A stretch of DNA of 64,000 nt, taken from the NCBI RefSeq assembly GCF_016862195.1, contig NZ_BOMM01000050.1, positions 186,001 to 250,000 of the forward strand, written 5' to 3'. This DNA comes from Paractinoplanes ferrugineus. Lineage in GTDB: Bacteria > Actinomycetota > Actinomycetes > Mycobacteriales > Micromonosporaceae. Positions within the stretch are counted from its first letter, which is position 1. Each line of letters opens with the position of its first letter. Positions 35,114 to 45,100 of the stretch are shown here, piece after piece. Both the position numbers and the translations under genes were made by a program. The notes below the pieces were generated by a model. The model was not told the DNA's origin. It was given only the letters and a program-made list of their open reading frames with translations, and did no database searches.

Positions 35114-35487
35114 CTTTTTCGAGGCGGCAGTGCTGCTGAGCAGATGCCGCAGCGTTCCATCGGTATCCAGCGCGGTCGCATGGAGCCGCCCGGAAACGGT
35201 GTCGGCCGTCGCCAGAAAAGGGACTGCCCATCTTGGTGCAGCACACCGTGGCCTGAGTAGTAGAGCAGCGCGGTGTCGTCTTTCCGCCGACTGCCGTAGA
35301 ACTCCTCGAGAATTTGCACCATGTGACTCAAGGGCAGATCGAATTCAGGCCGGACGGTGTCGAACTCCCCAGCGTCGTCAAGCACTGCCTTCAGCTGCAA
35401 CACGTCCTGACGCACCGACGGCAGCGGCGCCAACTCGGGGTCGAGATGGCAGGTGACCGTGCCGAGCAACAGCGCATGCCTAGCCAT
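35110..35487 (-). CDS. Caspase-like peptidase N-terminal part (His subdomain)
   Basis: 125 aa as read. ALLLGTVTCHLDPELAPLPSVRQDVLQLKAVL is the caspase first strand and helix, and YYSGHG holds the catalytic His80. The frame goes wrong after GQSLF: skipping into the adjacent frame restores LATADTVSG, LDTDGTLRHLLSS and ILLDCCFSG without a gap. One T is missing from a T run (AAAA on the plus strand at 35216-35219). The start ATG 35487 overlaps the EACC1 stop by 8 bp. Together with 31919-35113 it forms one gene (31919-35487) of about 1180 codons. Confidence 0.82.
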   Translation of the reverse strand: MARHALLLGTVTCHLDPELAPLPSVRQDVLQLKAVLDDAGEFDTVRPEFDLPLSHMVQILEEFYGSRRKDDTALLYYSGHGVLHQDGQSLFWRRPTPFPGGSMRPRWIPMERCGICSAALPPRKR

Positions 35488-35863
35488 CGCCGTGCCGCTC
35501 GATAGCGGTCTGAACGGCCTTGATCAATTCCGCTGTCTCCTTGCGCGAGGGCCGGTCGATCGTGAACTCGATGTCACCCACCCGCAGATGGGCGCGCCGC
35601 CCGGTGTTGCGCTGCAGAAACCCCACGATGACGTCGGCAAGAGCCTGCAGATATCCGGGATCCGCGGTCGCCAGGACGGCAACGGCCCCGGCAACCAGTT
35701 CGGCGACACCTTTGTCACCCGCCCCACGACCGGCTTGAGGGATCCGCTCCACCTCACCGACCTCGCGAAGGTCGTCCGCCAGTTCCTCGGTCACCTGGTC
35801 GAGAATGAAGTCGTCGTCGTCCGGCAGTGACCCGACGCCGACCACCATGCGGGCCTGCTGCAT
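35480..35863 (-). CDS. EACC1-like effector-associated component
   Basis: 127 aa. Predicted alpha/beta protein: acidic N-terminus with FILDQVTEELADDLREVGEVERI, a long hydrophobic helix (GVAELVAGAVAVLATADPGYLQALADVIVGFL), then basic strands HLRVGDIEFTIDRPSR and a closing helix. This pattern matches the effector-associated constant component 1 (EACC1) proteins described next to caspase and other effectors in actinobacterial conflict systems. Assignment is by recall of pattern, not search. ATG 35863 with GGAGGAG upstream. Translationally coupled to the caspase gene, so probably its regulator or recruitment partner. Confidence 0.7.
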   Translation of the reverse strand: MQQARMVVGVGSLPDDDDFILDQVTEELADDLREVGEVERIPQAGRGAGDKGVAELVAGAVAVLATADPGYLQALADVIVGFLQRNTGRRAHLRVGDIEFTIDRPSRKETAELIKAVQTAIERHGDG

Positions 35864-35982
35864 GCAGCTCTCCTCCGTCGTCTGTCAATCGAAGTTACAA
35901 AGAGCTCATCATCGATCGGTGCGACTGTCGGATATCTGCGTTCTTGTTGCTGGGGGTCGCGTACGTCTTCGGAAGACGTGCC

Positions 35983-36411
35983 TTACTCGTTGACACAATG
36001 GACGACGTGACGTGACGTATCCAAGAGTGCCGTTACACCGTGGCTATCCAGGTGCTTCAACACCTCGGAGTGCGGAGCTTCAGGGACTGCGTAGCGAGCT
36101 TTCTGGCCGATCACGTCCATGCCGCGGGCGATAATACGAACCGGCTGCGCCGCCACCGCCTCCACCACGTCGTCGAAGACGCCGATCCGCGCCCGAGGTG
36201 GCACGCCCTTCCATGATTTCGCTGCGTGGAAGATCTCATGCCCATGCAATTCGACTTCGGGACCCGCGGGCAGGCCATAGGCGCGGGCAGCGTCCGCCGC
36301 AACTTGATCAAGCTGCGCGGTCAGGGCCGCCGCGGCCGGCCCGTCGAGCAAAAGAGCCGCCATCGTGTACCAGTCGTCAGTAAAGGACTCATCGACGTAG
36401 GTGAGAAGCAC
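35983..36411 (-). pseudogene. DUF3800-family protein, C-terminally truncated
   Basis: 142 codons. LLTYVDESFTDDWYTMAALLL is the N-terminal RNase-H-like strand with its Asp-Glu, and VELHGHEIFHAAKSWKGVP is the second DUF3800 hallmark. Intact members run to about 220-260 aa and carry a later D/E motif, but here the frame ends in HVVHCVNE at 35983. GTG 36411 chosen since conservation starts there. DUF3800 proteins often accompany mobile elements and defence genes. It lies directly upstream of the EACC1-caspase pair. Confidence 0.65.
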
Positions 36412-36709
36412 TGCGTCGTTACCCCCGCAGGAGTACTGACGCGGATCGAGCGTTAAGCACTCTTCCTCCAAGGACGTCGCCGAAACAGACGACAGCCGAG
36501 TCCAATGTCGAGACTCACCGTAGACCGAAGCCATCAGAATGGACCACTCACGGCAAGGCATGGCCCCGGGACCCCTTCGCACGAGCGGATCTATCGACAT
36601 GCCCTGGCGGCAGTCGTCCTGTATTGCATCTGCAAAGCGGTCAAGTGCGGGAAGCGCAAAAGCAAACTAACGGACATGCAGGTCACGACCGAGAACCGCT
36701 ATGTCCGCT
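36412..36709. other. Spacer between DUF3800 remnant and IS
   Basis: About 300 bp with no supported gene. The minus-strand DUF3800 frame stays open to 36600 but with no conserved sequence. Confidence 0.4.
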
Positions 36710-36711
36710 TA

Positions 36712-37658
36712 GAGGGCATCTGATCCTCTAAGGGGATAGTTCACGTTTCGCAGGTCATCGGCCGTGATCGTTCGTTGGTCAGGCATGGGAATGGAGCGAC
36801 TTCCATATCGAACTGATCTCTCGGATGCCCGGTGGGCGTTGATCGAGCCGGTTCTGGTGCAGTGGCGCCAGGCGCGAGGGGGTCTGGGGATCCGCCCGCC
36901 AGTCCACGATCTCCGGGAGATCGTCAATGCAATCTTGTATGTGGCGCGGACCGGTATGGCGTGGGAGTACCTGCCGCACGACTTCCCTCCGGCGAAGACG
37001 GTCTATGACTACTACGCCAAGTGGGAGAAGGACGGCACCACCGCGCGCATCCACGATCTTCTGCGGTCGCGGGTACGTGAGGCCCTCGGCCGCGATGCGC
37101 AGCCGAGCGCCGCGGTGCTGGATGCCCAAAGTGTCAAACGTCTTGCAATGTAAAGGAATCCGAGCAGGGCATCGGCGCAGCTAAGAAGATCAAAGGACGG
37201 AAACGGCATATCGCCACCGACACTCTCGGACTGCTGCTGGCGGTCGTAGTGACGGCGGCGTCGGTGTCCGATTCTGCCGCCGGCAAGGGCCTACTCAACA
37301 CACTGGCGACCGAGCATCCGACGGTGAGCAAGGTCTGGGTCGCCGGCGGCTACCAGAACACCGTGTTGCGTCACGGCGCGGGACTCGGCATCGACGTCGA
37401 GAGGGTGCCACGCCGTGCGGAGAAGGGATTTCACGTCCTCCCGCGCCGGTGGGTGGTCGAGCGGACGTTCGGGTGGCTGATGCAGCACCGGCGCCTGGCC
37501 CGCGACTACGAGGCGCTGCCGCAGCGATCGGCCGCGATGGTCCATTGGGCGATGGCTAACACAATCATGCTCAGACTGACCGGCGAATCCACCCGAACCT
37601 GGCAGGGGCTATGACTGCATCTCGTCTCTAAACGGGCAAGTAGGGATCAGATGCCCTC
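36712..37658 (+). mobile_element. IS5-family (IS427-like) insertion sequence, 947 bp
   Basis: Perfect terminal inverted repeats GAGGGCATCTGATC (36712-36725) and its complement (37645-37658), flanked by direct TA (36710-36711 and 37659-37660), the target duplication of the IS427 group. Encodes one DDE transposase interrupted by a frameshift. Length and organisation match IS427-like elements (two frames joined by frameshifting). Confidence 0.88.
36785..37614 (+). pseudogene. IS5/IS427-family transposase, frameshifted
   Basis: Part 1 (to 37153): YRTDLSDARWALIEPVL, WEYLPHDFPPAKTVYDYY, VLDAQSVK with the first catalytic Asp. Restoring one A in the AAA at 37136-37138 gives SVKTS..ESEQGIGAAKKIKGRKRHI and continues to 37614 with WVVERTFGWLMQHRRLARDYE (catalytic Glu). 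The second Asp motif, usually ADGGY, reads VAGGY, so a catalytic residue is also lost. ATG 36785 is the likely start. Confidence 0.82.
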
Positions 37659-37682
37659 TAAGTGGGCGGGAGGCCGTCCCCC

Positions 37683-38545
37683 GCCGGATCAGTGACGACG
37701 ATGAAGCGTTCATCGTCGCGACGGCCACGGTCCGCCCGGGCACGCTCGGGCGGCCTTTCACCTGCTGGAGCCTGCGCAAACTCGCCGACTACCTCGCCAC
37801 CGACGCCTCCCGCACGGTCGTGATCGGCCGGGAACGGCTTCGCCAGATGCTGCGCCGGAACGAGGTCGGCTGGCAGCGGACCCGGACGTGGAAGGAGTCG
37901 AAGAACCCGGAGTTCGAGACGAAGCTCGACCGGATCGAGGAGGTGACCAGTAAGTTCCTGAGCCGGTGTTTCGAGTTTGACCAGTTCGGGCCGCTGTCGA
38001 TCCGCCCGCACCACGGCCGTGGCTGGGCCGTGCAGTCGCATCCGGACCGGCTGCCGGCGACCTACCATCGCACGCACGGCATCCGTTACTTCCACGGCTG
38101 TTACAGCCTCGGCGACGACCAGCTCTGGGGGGGGCAACCGGGCGCGCAAAGGCGCTGATCACACCCTGTCCGCGCTGAATCGATCCGCAAGACGCGGCCG
38201 GACGGCGCGCCGATCTACGTCGTCATGGACGACCTGTCGGCGAACAAGACACCGATGATCCGGGCCTGGGCCGCCCACAACAAAGTCGAGCTGTGCCTGA
38301 CACCGACCAGCGCGTCCTGGGCCAACCCGATCGATGCGCAGTTCGGGCCGCTACGCATGTTCACCATGGCGAACTCGAACCACCCGAACCACACCGTCCT
38401 GGCCCGCAAGCTGCAGAAATACCTGCGCTGGCGCAACGCCAACGCCCGCCACCCCGACGTCCTGGCCGCCCAACGCCGCGAACGAGCCCGCATACGCAGC
38501 GAACGTCAGCAACGTTGGGGCCGACCCCGGACCAAAGCCGCCTGA
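37683..38545 (+). pseudogene. IS630-family transposase, truncated and frameshifted
   Basis: Homology starts at ISDDDEAFIVATATVRPGTLG without the N-terminal HTH, continues with WSLRKLADYLATD..RERLRQMLRRNEVGWQRTRTWKESKNPEFE, shifts at the G run 38127-38134 and again near 38177. It ends in VVMDDLSANKTPMIRAWA, LTPTSASWANPIDAQFG (DDE region) and a basic tail. The IS427 copy abuts its broken 5' end and may have cut it. Confidence 0.8.
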
Positions 38546-38766
38546 CGAATCAGACCCGGTGAACGTTCGTAGTCAACGCACTAGGCAGGCGGGCCGCTCG
38601 GCGTGGCCGAACCTGGAATCATCACGCTGACGGGGTCCCGTCCCGGCCTGCTCCTCGGGCCCAGGGGCATCCCGACAATGACGAACGGGCCCATCGCCGA
38701 GACGAAACGTCGGGGTGTTGCGGGCGGTGGCGGCCGGCCTCTCCAACAGGTTCGTGATGCGCGGGC

Positions 38767-39174
38767 TCAGGGGCGGGGCGTCGCGGTGGAAGTGGTGAAA
38801 CCGTCCCTGTACATCAGTGCCTCGGCCATCAGAGCGATGGCCTCGGCGCTGTTGTTCTCGGCCGCGTAGGTCAGCAAAAACCGGTATTCGCCGGCTAGGC
38901 CGGCCGCGAAGCGCAGCACGTTCTCGTCCTCCTGGTCGCGCGTCGGCAAGCGGCCGGCGTCCAGCGCTGCCGCCGCCTCCGGGAAGCGGATGCCGGCGGC
39001 GTCCGGCGGGTAGAACTCGACGAACTCCATGAACTCGGGGACCTGGAGCCAGTAGCCGTGCCGTGCGATCAGGCGGGCCGGGGCCTCGATGGTGAATTGG
39101 GCGTCGGCGCCGTTGAACAGCAGCTTCTCCCAGCCTGGGGCGTCCAGGCCCTGCGCGAAGTCCGGAACGTTCAT
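38767..39174 (-). CDS. Candidate immunity protein of the RHS toxin
   Basis: 135 aa, small, acidic, cytosolic, with aromatic-rich central part (HGYWLQVPEFMEFVEFYPPD) and a helical end. Start ATG 39174 overlaps the toxin stop (TAATG), so the two are translationally coupled, the standard order toxin-then-immunity. No known immunity family recognised. Function is inferred from size, position and coupling. Confidence 0.72.
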   Translation of the reverse strand: MNVPDFAQGLDAPGWEKLLFNGADAQFTIEAPARLIARHGYWLQVPEFMEFVEFYPPDAAGIRFPEAAAALDAGRLPTRDQEDENVLRFAAGLAGEYRFLLTYAAENNSAEAIALMAEALMYRDGFTTSTATPRP

Positions 39175-42100
39175 TACTCGCCGCCCTCTTCCACTGCTTC
39201 CTCGATGACCTCGATCAACGACTCGTTGCCCCACTCGGCGATGGGCTTGGGCGCAGCGCCGGTGAAACCCTCGCCCGGGTTCGGGTTGCCGTCCAGTGGC
39301 ACCCGCACCGCACCGGCCTTGCCGGCCCCCTTCACTTGGTATTTCAAATACGGGCCCTGGTGTACGGGGTCGGCCTGGGCCGGGTCGCCCGCTTCGAACA
39401 TGACCTGGACCGTATCGTCCGCGGGATCGAAGTAGCGGGTGCCACGGCCGCCCGTTGCCGAGGTCGGCTTCATCGGCGCCGATTTCAAGCCCGATGACCG
39501 GGCCAGCGCGTCGACTTCTTCCTCGGTCGCGCCACGCATCGAGTCGGGGTCGTTGAGCCGCCGGACGAAGCCGTCCTTGCGGGTGCCGGAGCCGATCATG
39601 ATGCCCATGACCCGGCCGTTGACGTGCGTTGCCCTGTGGTAGTTCGTCGGGAACAGGAAGCTTCCGTTGCCGCCGCCCAGGAGATCGTTGAACGCCTTCG
39701 GGCAGGCGCCCTTCGACGAGCACGCCCAGCGCCAGATCTGTTCCTCATTTTTGAGCTTGACCAGGGGCTTGTCGCCGATCTGGCTGCCATGAAGGGCGGT
39801 GTACATCTTCGGGTAGTACGGGTCGTCGTCGCGGATCAGCACATGTGGCGTCAGGGCGACCACGTGCGGCTTGTGCGTTGCGCCGCCGTTGCCGGAGCCG
39901 GCGGCTTGGGCGGAGCGCTTGCGGGCGAAGTCGATGTCGCCGACCGCCGCCACGTCGGACGCCTTGCCATCGGCGTCGATCCGCAGGCCGCTCGGGTCGG
40001 AGTGCACCACCGGGTTGTTTCCGGCGTATGCGTATCCGCCCATCTGCGCGGGGTCGTTGCCCTCGAACACCGGGTCGGCCGACAGGAACCGGCCGATCGC
40101 CGGGTCGTACTGGCGAGCGCCGAGGGTTTCCATTCCGGTGTTCGCGTCATCGGCGCCGCCGACGTAGTCCTTGTTGCCGGGCCACGCGCCGGCGGCCGCG
40201 CCGCGGATCTCGCCGAAGGGCAGGTACTGCCGGCGGGTGACCGCGCCGTTGGCGGCCGCGATCGTCAGGTCGGCGGTGCCCTGGCGGTCGGCGATGAGGT
40301 AGCTGACCGCCGTGGCTCCGGCCCGGGCCGCGACGACTGTGCCGTTGACCGTGTAGTAGCGCGTACCGGTCAGCGCTTTGGTGTTTTTGTTCATGACGAT
40401 CTGCTGGTCACCGAGGTAGAGCGTGGTGGTGGCCGGATCGCGCTGGATGAGCTGGCTGCCGTCGGCGGCGTACCCGAAGGTCGTGGTGCCCCGGGCGGTG
40501 GTGGCGGTGGCCACCTTGCCGGTCGAGGTCCAGGTCAGTTTCTCGTCGCCGCTCGCGCCACCGGTGATCGCGGTGGTGTTGCCGGACTTGTCGTAGGTGA
40601 AGGTCGCGCCGTTCGGCCCGGTCGACGTCATGCCGCTCAGGGTGTGCGGCTGGTCGGTGGCGCTGCCGGCGGCCGGATAGTGGTAGCTGGTGGTGGTGTC
40701 GGCGGCGCCGGCGATGCCGTGGTCGGTCGCGGTGTCCCGGCCGCCGTCGGCGTTGTAGGTCCAGGACTGCCAGTACGGCGCGACCGATCCACCCACAGTG
40801 GCGGCAGTCGGGGCGGCCGCGCAGTTGTCGGTCCCCGTCCAGGCCTGCTGCAGCCGCTGAGCGTAGTCGTAGCCGAAGCACTGGGTATCGGTGACGGTGG
40901 CGGCCGACCGCTTATCGACGATCTTGGTGAGCAGGCCCGAGCCCTTCGAGACCGTCGCGGAGCCGAAGGTGTACGCGACGTTGTCGATGTCGCCGGACTG
41001 GCCGAACCCCTTCACGATCGTGGTTGCCGGAGTCCCGGTCTGCTCGTCGTACGTGAAGTTCTCGTAGCCGGCGACCGCGCCCGCCCCGAAGGTGTACTGG
41101 GCAACCTGCCCGAGCCCGGTGTAGCCGACCGCGGTGACGTACGCGGACTTGCCGGTCAGCGCGGTCGGCTGGTCGGTGGCGTCGTAGTCGTACCCGGTCG
41201 TCTCTTGAGGCAGGCCCGCGATCGCGGCGTCGTTCTGTCCGTCCGGCAGTCCGTTGGACTCGTAGCCGGGTGAGACCGTGTAGCCGGCCGCCGGCAGGAC
41301 ACCGGCGTCGGTGCCGGTCAGGGTCATCCGGTGGGCGGTGACGAAGCCGTACAGGTTGTAGGCCAGCACCGTGTCGGTGTAGGTGTCACCGGCCGAGTAC
41401 GACGTGGTCGCCGTCAGCATGCCTTTCTTGACCGTGTCGTACGTCCAGGTGGCCAGGGCGTTGCCCGCGGCCGGCGCCTGTCCCCCGGTGGTGTCGTACA
41501 GCCCGGTCTTGCGGCCGCCGTCGTCATACGCGTAGGTGACCTGCTTGCCTTCGGCGTTGGTCACCGTGGCGACCGCGCCGTTGTTGTCGTACGTCGTGGT
41601 GGAGTTGCCGGTGTCCGGGTCGTCCAGCTCGATCTGGTTGCCGAGCAGGTCGTACTTCCATCCCCACGAATTACCGGCGGCGTCGGTCTCGGCCGATGGT
41701 TTGCCGTCGGCGGTGTAGCCGTAGCGGGTGTCGTCGTAGGTGCCGCTCGCCGCGTGCAGGTAGTCGGGTGTGACGCCGGCGTGGTACTGGCGTAGTAGGA
41801 CGGTGTTGTTGCGGGCGTCGGACACGGCTGTCGACGGGGTGGAGCCGGCCGGCGGGACGACGGTGACGAAGTTGCCACCGTACGTGTAGGTGGTGCGCCA
41901 GGTCTCGTCGCCGCGGTGGTAGGCGATGTCCGCGGTTTTGCGACCGGCCCCGTCGTACGTGTAGGCGGTTTCGGCGTCGATGTCGCCGGCCTGGGCCGGT
42001 TCGATGGCCGCGCTGATCGCGGCGCCGTTGTAGTAGGCGGCGGTCTCCCCGGACTTGAGCCCAGTCGTGTTGTAGAAGACGTCGGTCTGCACGCGCCCGG

Positions 42101-45100
42101 TCCCGGAGGTCTGGGCCTGGGTCTCGCGGACGCGCAGCAGCGAGTCGTACAGCGTCTCGGTCTGCCAGTAGCCGGATGCGTCGTGGTTGAGCGTGTACGT
42201 GCTGACCAATGACGGCCCGGTGTTGGAGACCGAGTAGGTGTATTTGAGGTTGGGTGTGCTGCTCGTGGAGCGGCCCGGCTTGAACACTGCGACGACCCGA
42301 CCGAGCGCGTCGTACTGGCTGGTGGTGACGTATCCGGCCGGGTCGGTCGTGGATTTCGCCAGCCCGCGCAGGGCGTCGTAGGTGGTCGTGGTCGCGTGGT
42401 TCAGCGGGTCGGTGACGGTCACCGAGGTGGGCGCGGCGCCGGTGGCCGGGCTGTACTGGGTGGTCGTGGTGTGGTTCTTGCCGTCGGTGGCGCTGGTCGC
42501 GCGGCCGTACTGGTCGACCTCCGTGGACGCGGTGACGTAGACGGGCGCCCCGGCGACGTACGACTGGAGGCGTTTGACCATGGTGGGGTCGCCGGCCGTA
42601 GGCGCGCCGCCGAGCGTGGTCCCGCCGTCGTAGTAGGTGAGCTGGTCGGACAGCACGTCGGCGGGGATGGCCGGGGTGACGGCGCAGGAGACCTTGACGC
42701 TGCGCTCCTCGGCTTTGCTGTCGAGGATCCACGCGGTGGTGGTGTTGTCGGCGAAGGTGTTGGTCAGACAGGTGTCGTCGGTCGTGGTGCTGACGTCGCC
42801 CTGGTCGTCGGTACGAGTCACCCGGCCGTATCCGTCGTGGGCCTCGTCGACCTCTGTGGTCCGGGTGGCGCCGGAGGCGAGCGCGGTGAAGACCCGGGTA
42901 CGGTTCGTGCCGGTGTGGTATGCGTGCTGCCCGGTGGCGGCCTGGTTGGCGGTGGCGGCCGACGTCCAGGGGTCGGTGATCGTGTCGCTGACCAGGGCGG
43001 AGCCGTTGAGGACGCGGGTCTCGTAGGTGACGCCGGCGAATTGGTCGGCGTCGGTGATGGGCGCCTCGCTACGTGAGTCGGTGACCGACACGCTGCGGTG
43101 GGTGGTGGACGTCAGGTAGTCGCCGTCCATACCTCGCAGATAGGTGTAGGTGGTCTTGGTGATCGGGTCGGGGGTGTTGCCGACCGCCACCGTCATCCCG
43201 CTGAAGCCGCGCCATTGGTTCCAGGTGCGTTGGGCGGCCGGGGTCAGCGGGTTGGTGTCGTAGTGCCAGGCCGGTTTGTCGACCGGGGTGTAGGTGGTGA
43301 CGATGTCGTCGTTGGACGACGCGTCGGTGGTGTCCTGCTTGGTGACCGCGGTGACGACGTACTTGTTGAACCAGTCGAGTATCGGCGAGCTCTGACCGGA
43401 CGGCGTCCAGTAGGCGGGGTAGGCCAGCGTGGTGTTCTGGGCCGGGTCGGTCGGGGCGCAGGTGGGGCAGATCGCGGTGGAGTAGCCGACCGAGATCTTC
43501 TCGCCGGTCTCGGTGGTGATGAGGTTCAGGCGCATCCGGGTCAGCGGCGGATAGCCATTGGTGATCTTGACGCGGTTGGCGAGCAGGGTGCCGCCGAACA
43601 CTGTGGCCGGCAGGGTGCGCTCGATCGTGCCGATCGGCCCGGCGGTGGTGTCCATGCCGGTGTGGGTGATCGAGTCGAGCCACAGCGAGGCGGTCGACTT
43701 GCTGTCCTGCGGGTCGGGGAACGAGTGGCTCAGCGACCAGGAGTCGACGGCGGTCTCGGTCGTGCCGACCAGCGCCTGGGTCTGGATGCCGGTGAGCATC
43801 GTGGTCGACCAGAACGTCGGGGACTGGTTCTTGCAGGTGGCGCCGCTCGCGCAGGTGGCGTCGTAAGGAAGGTCCGGCCAGTCCTTGGCGGTGGCCGAGG
43901 TGAGCGTGGAGGTGGCGCAACCGGCCGCGTCGGTGTCGCAGCGGCCGTTGACCGTGAAGGTCACCTGGGCGGCCGGCGAGGTGCTGTACACCGCGCCGTC
44001 GCGCTGGCCATATTGGATCTTCCAGAGGTAACCGGAGCGGGTGTACGCCGAGGCGGCAGTACTGCCGAGCGCGGAGGCGTAGTAGTTCTGGTCGGCGTGG
44101 TAGAAGTACGCGATCGTGTCGGCGTGCGTGTCGACGACGTAGTCGAGGTTCCATCGGTACGCCTGCTGGCAGCTCGACTTGCTGAAGGTGGCGTTGTAGC
44201 AGGGCCGCGTGGAGTCGGTCTCGAAGACCGGCACGGTCCACACCGAGTTGGTCGCGGTGCTGGTGCTGCTGAAGCCGGGCAGCTCGTTGCGGCCGAAGTA
44301 ATACTGAATGCCGTCGGCGGTGGTGACTCGCCAATACTCGCCGCTCTGCGCGCCGTTGATCGCGCCGGTCAGGTGCTCGACCTTCTCGTTCTGGTCGTTC
44401 TGCGGGTGGTAGCCGGCGCCGCCGTCGTCGAGCACGAGCGGCGTGCTCGATCCGTTGAGCGACAGGGTGAGAGTGTTCTTGGCTGACCAGCAGTTGTCCC
44501 AGGTCTTGGTCGCCCCGGCCGCGTTGTCGTGGCAGGAGGCGTACGACCGCTCAATGAAGCCGGGCGAGTACTCCCAGCCGTCACCGATCCACGACGCCTG
44601 GTTGTTGGTTGAGGAGATCAGGCCGTCCTGGGCCTGCGAGTTGTAGCTCAGCGCGACCTTCGGCTGGAGATTGCCGGGAACCGCCGGCACGGTGATCGGG
44701 TAGGACCAGGTGAACGCGTCGCCGCTGCCGCCGGCCTGCCAGCTGCCGGCGGCCTTGAGTGAGGTGGCGGAGAAGTCGCCGTTGCCGCCGCTGCTGTCGG
44801 CGGTGGCGCCGACGACGGTGGTCGCGGCCGCGCTCAGCACCGAGTCGGCCTCGAGGGTCTGGCCGGTCGCGTCGTTCCTCGAGGCAAGCGGGGTCTGTGT
44901 GCGACAGGCGGCGACGTCCGGTGTGGTGAGCGCGCACGCGGGCAGCGAGACCAACCGCAGCCGGGAGGACCAGTCGCCGCCGTAGGCGTCGGCGAACGAC
45001 GCGTAGGACAGCGTGAGGTGGGCTGATCCGGAGCCGGCCGAGCGCAGGGCGACCAGCACGCCGTCCACTCCGGCGGCGGTGGCAGCGGCGTGGGTCTCAG

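Noticed and set aside
35205..35230. Canonical -1 programmed frameshift site in the caspase gene
   Set aside because: Codons there are UCC CUU UUC; the heptamer does not follow X-XXY-YYZ, and no obvious downstream stem-loop was found.
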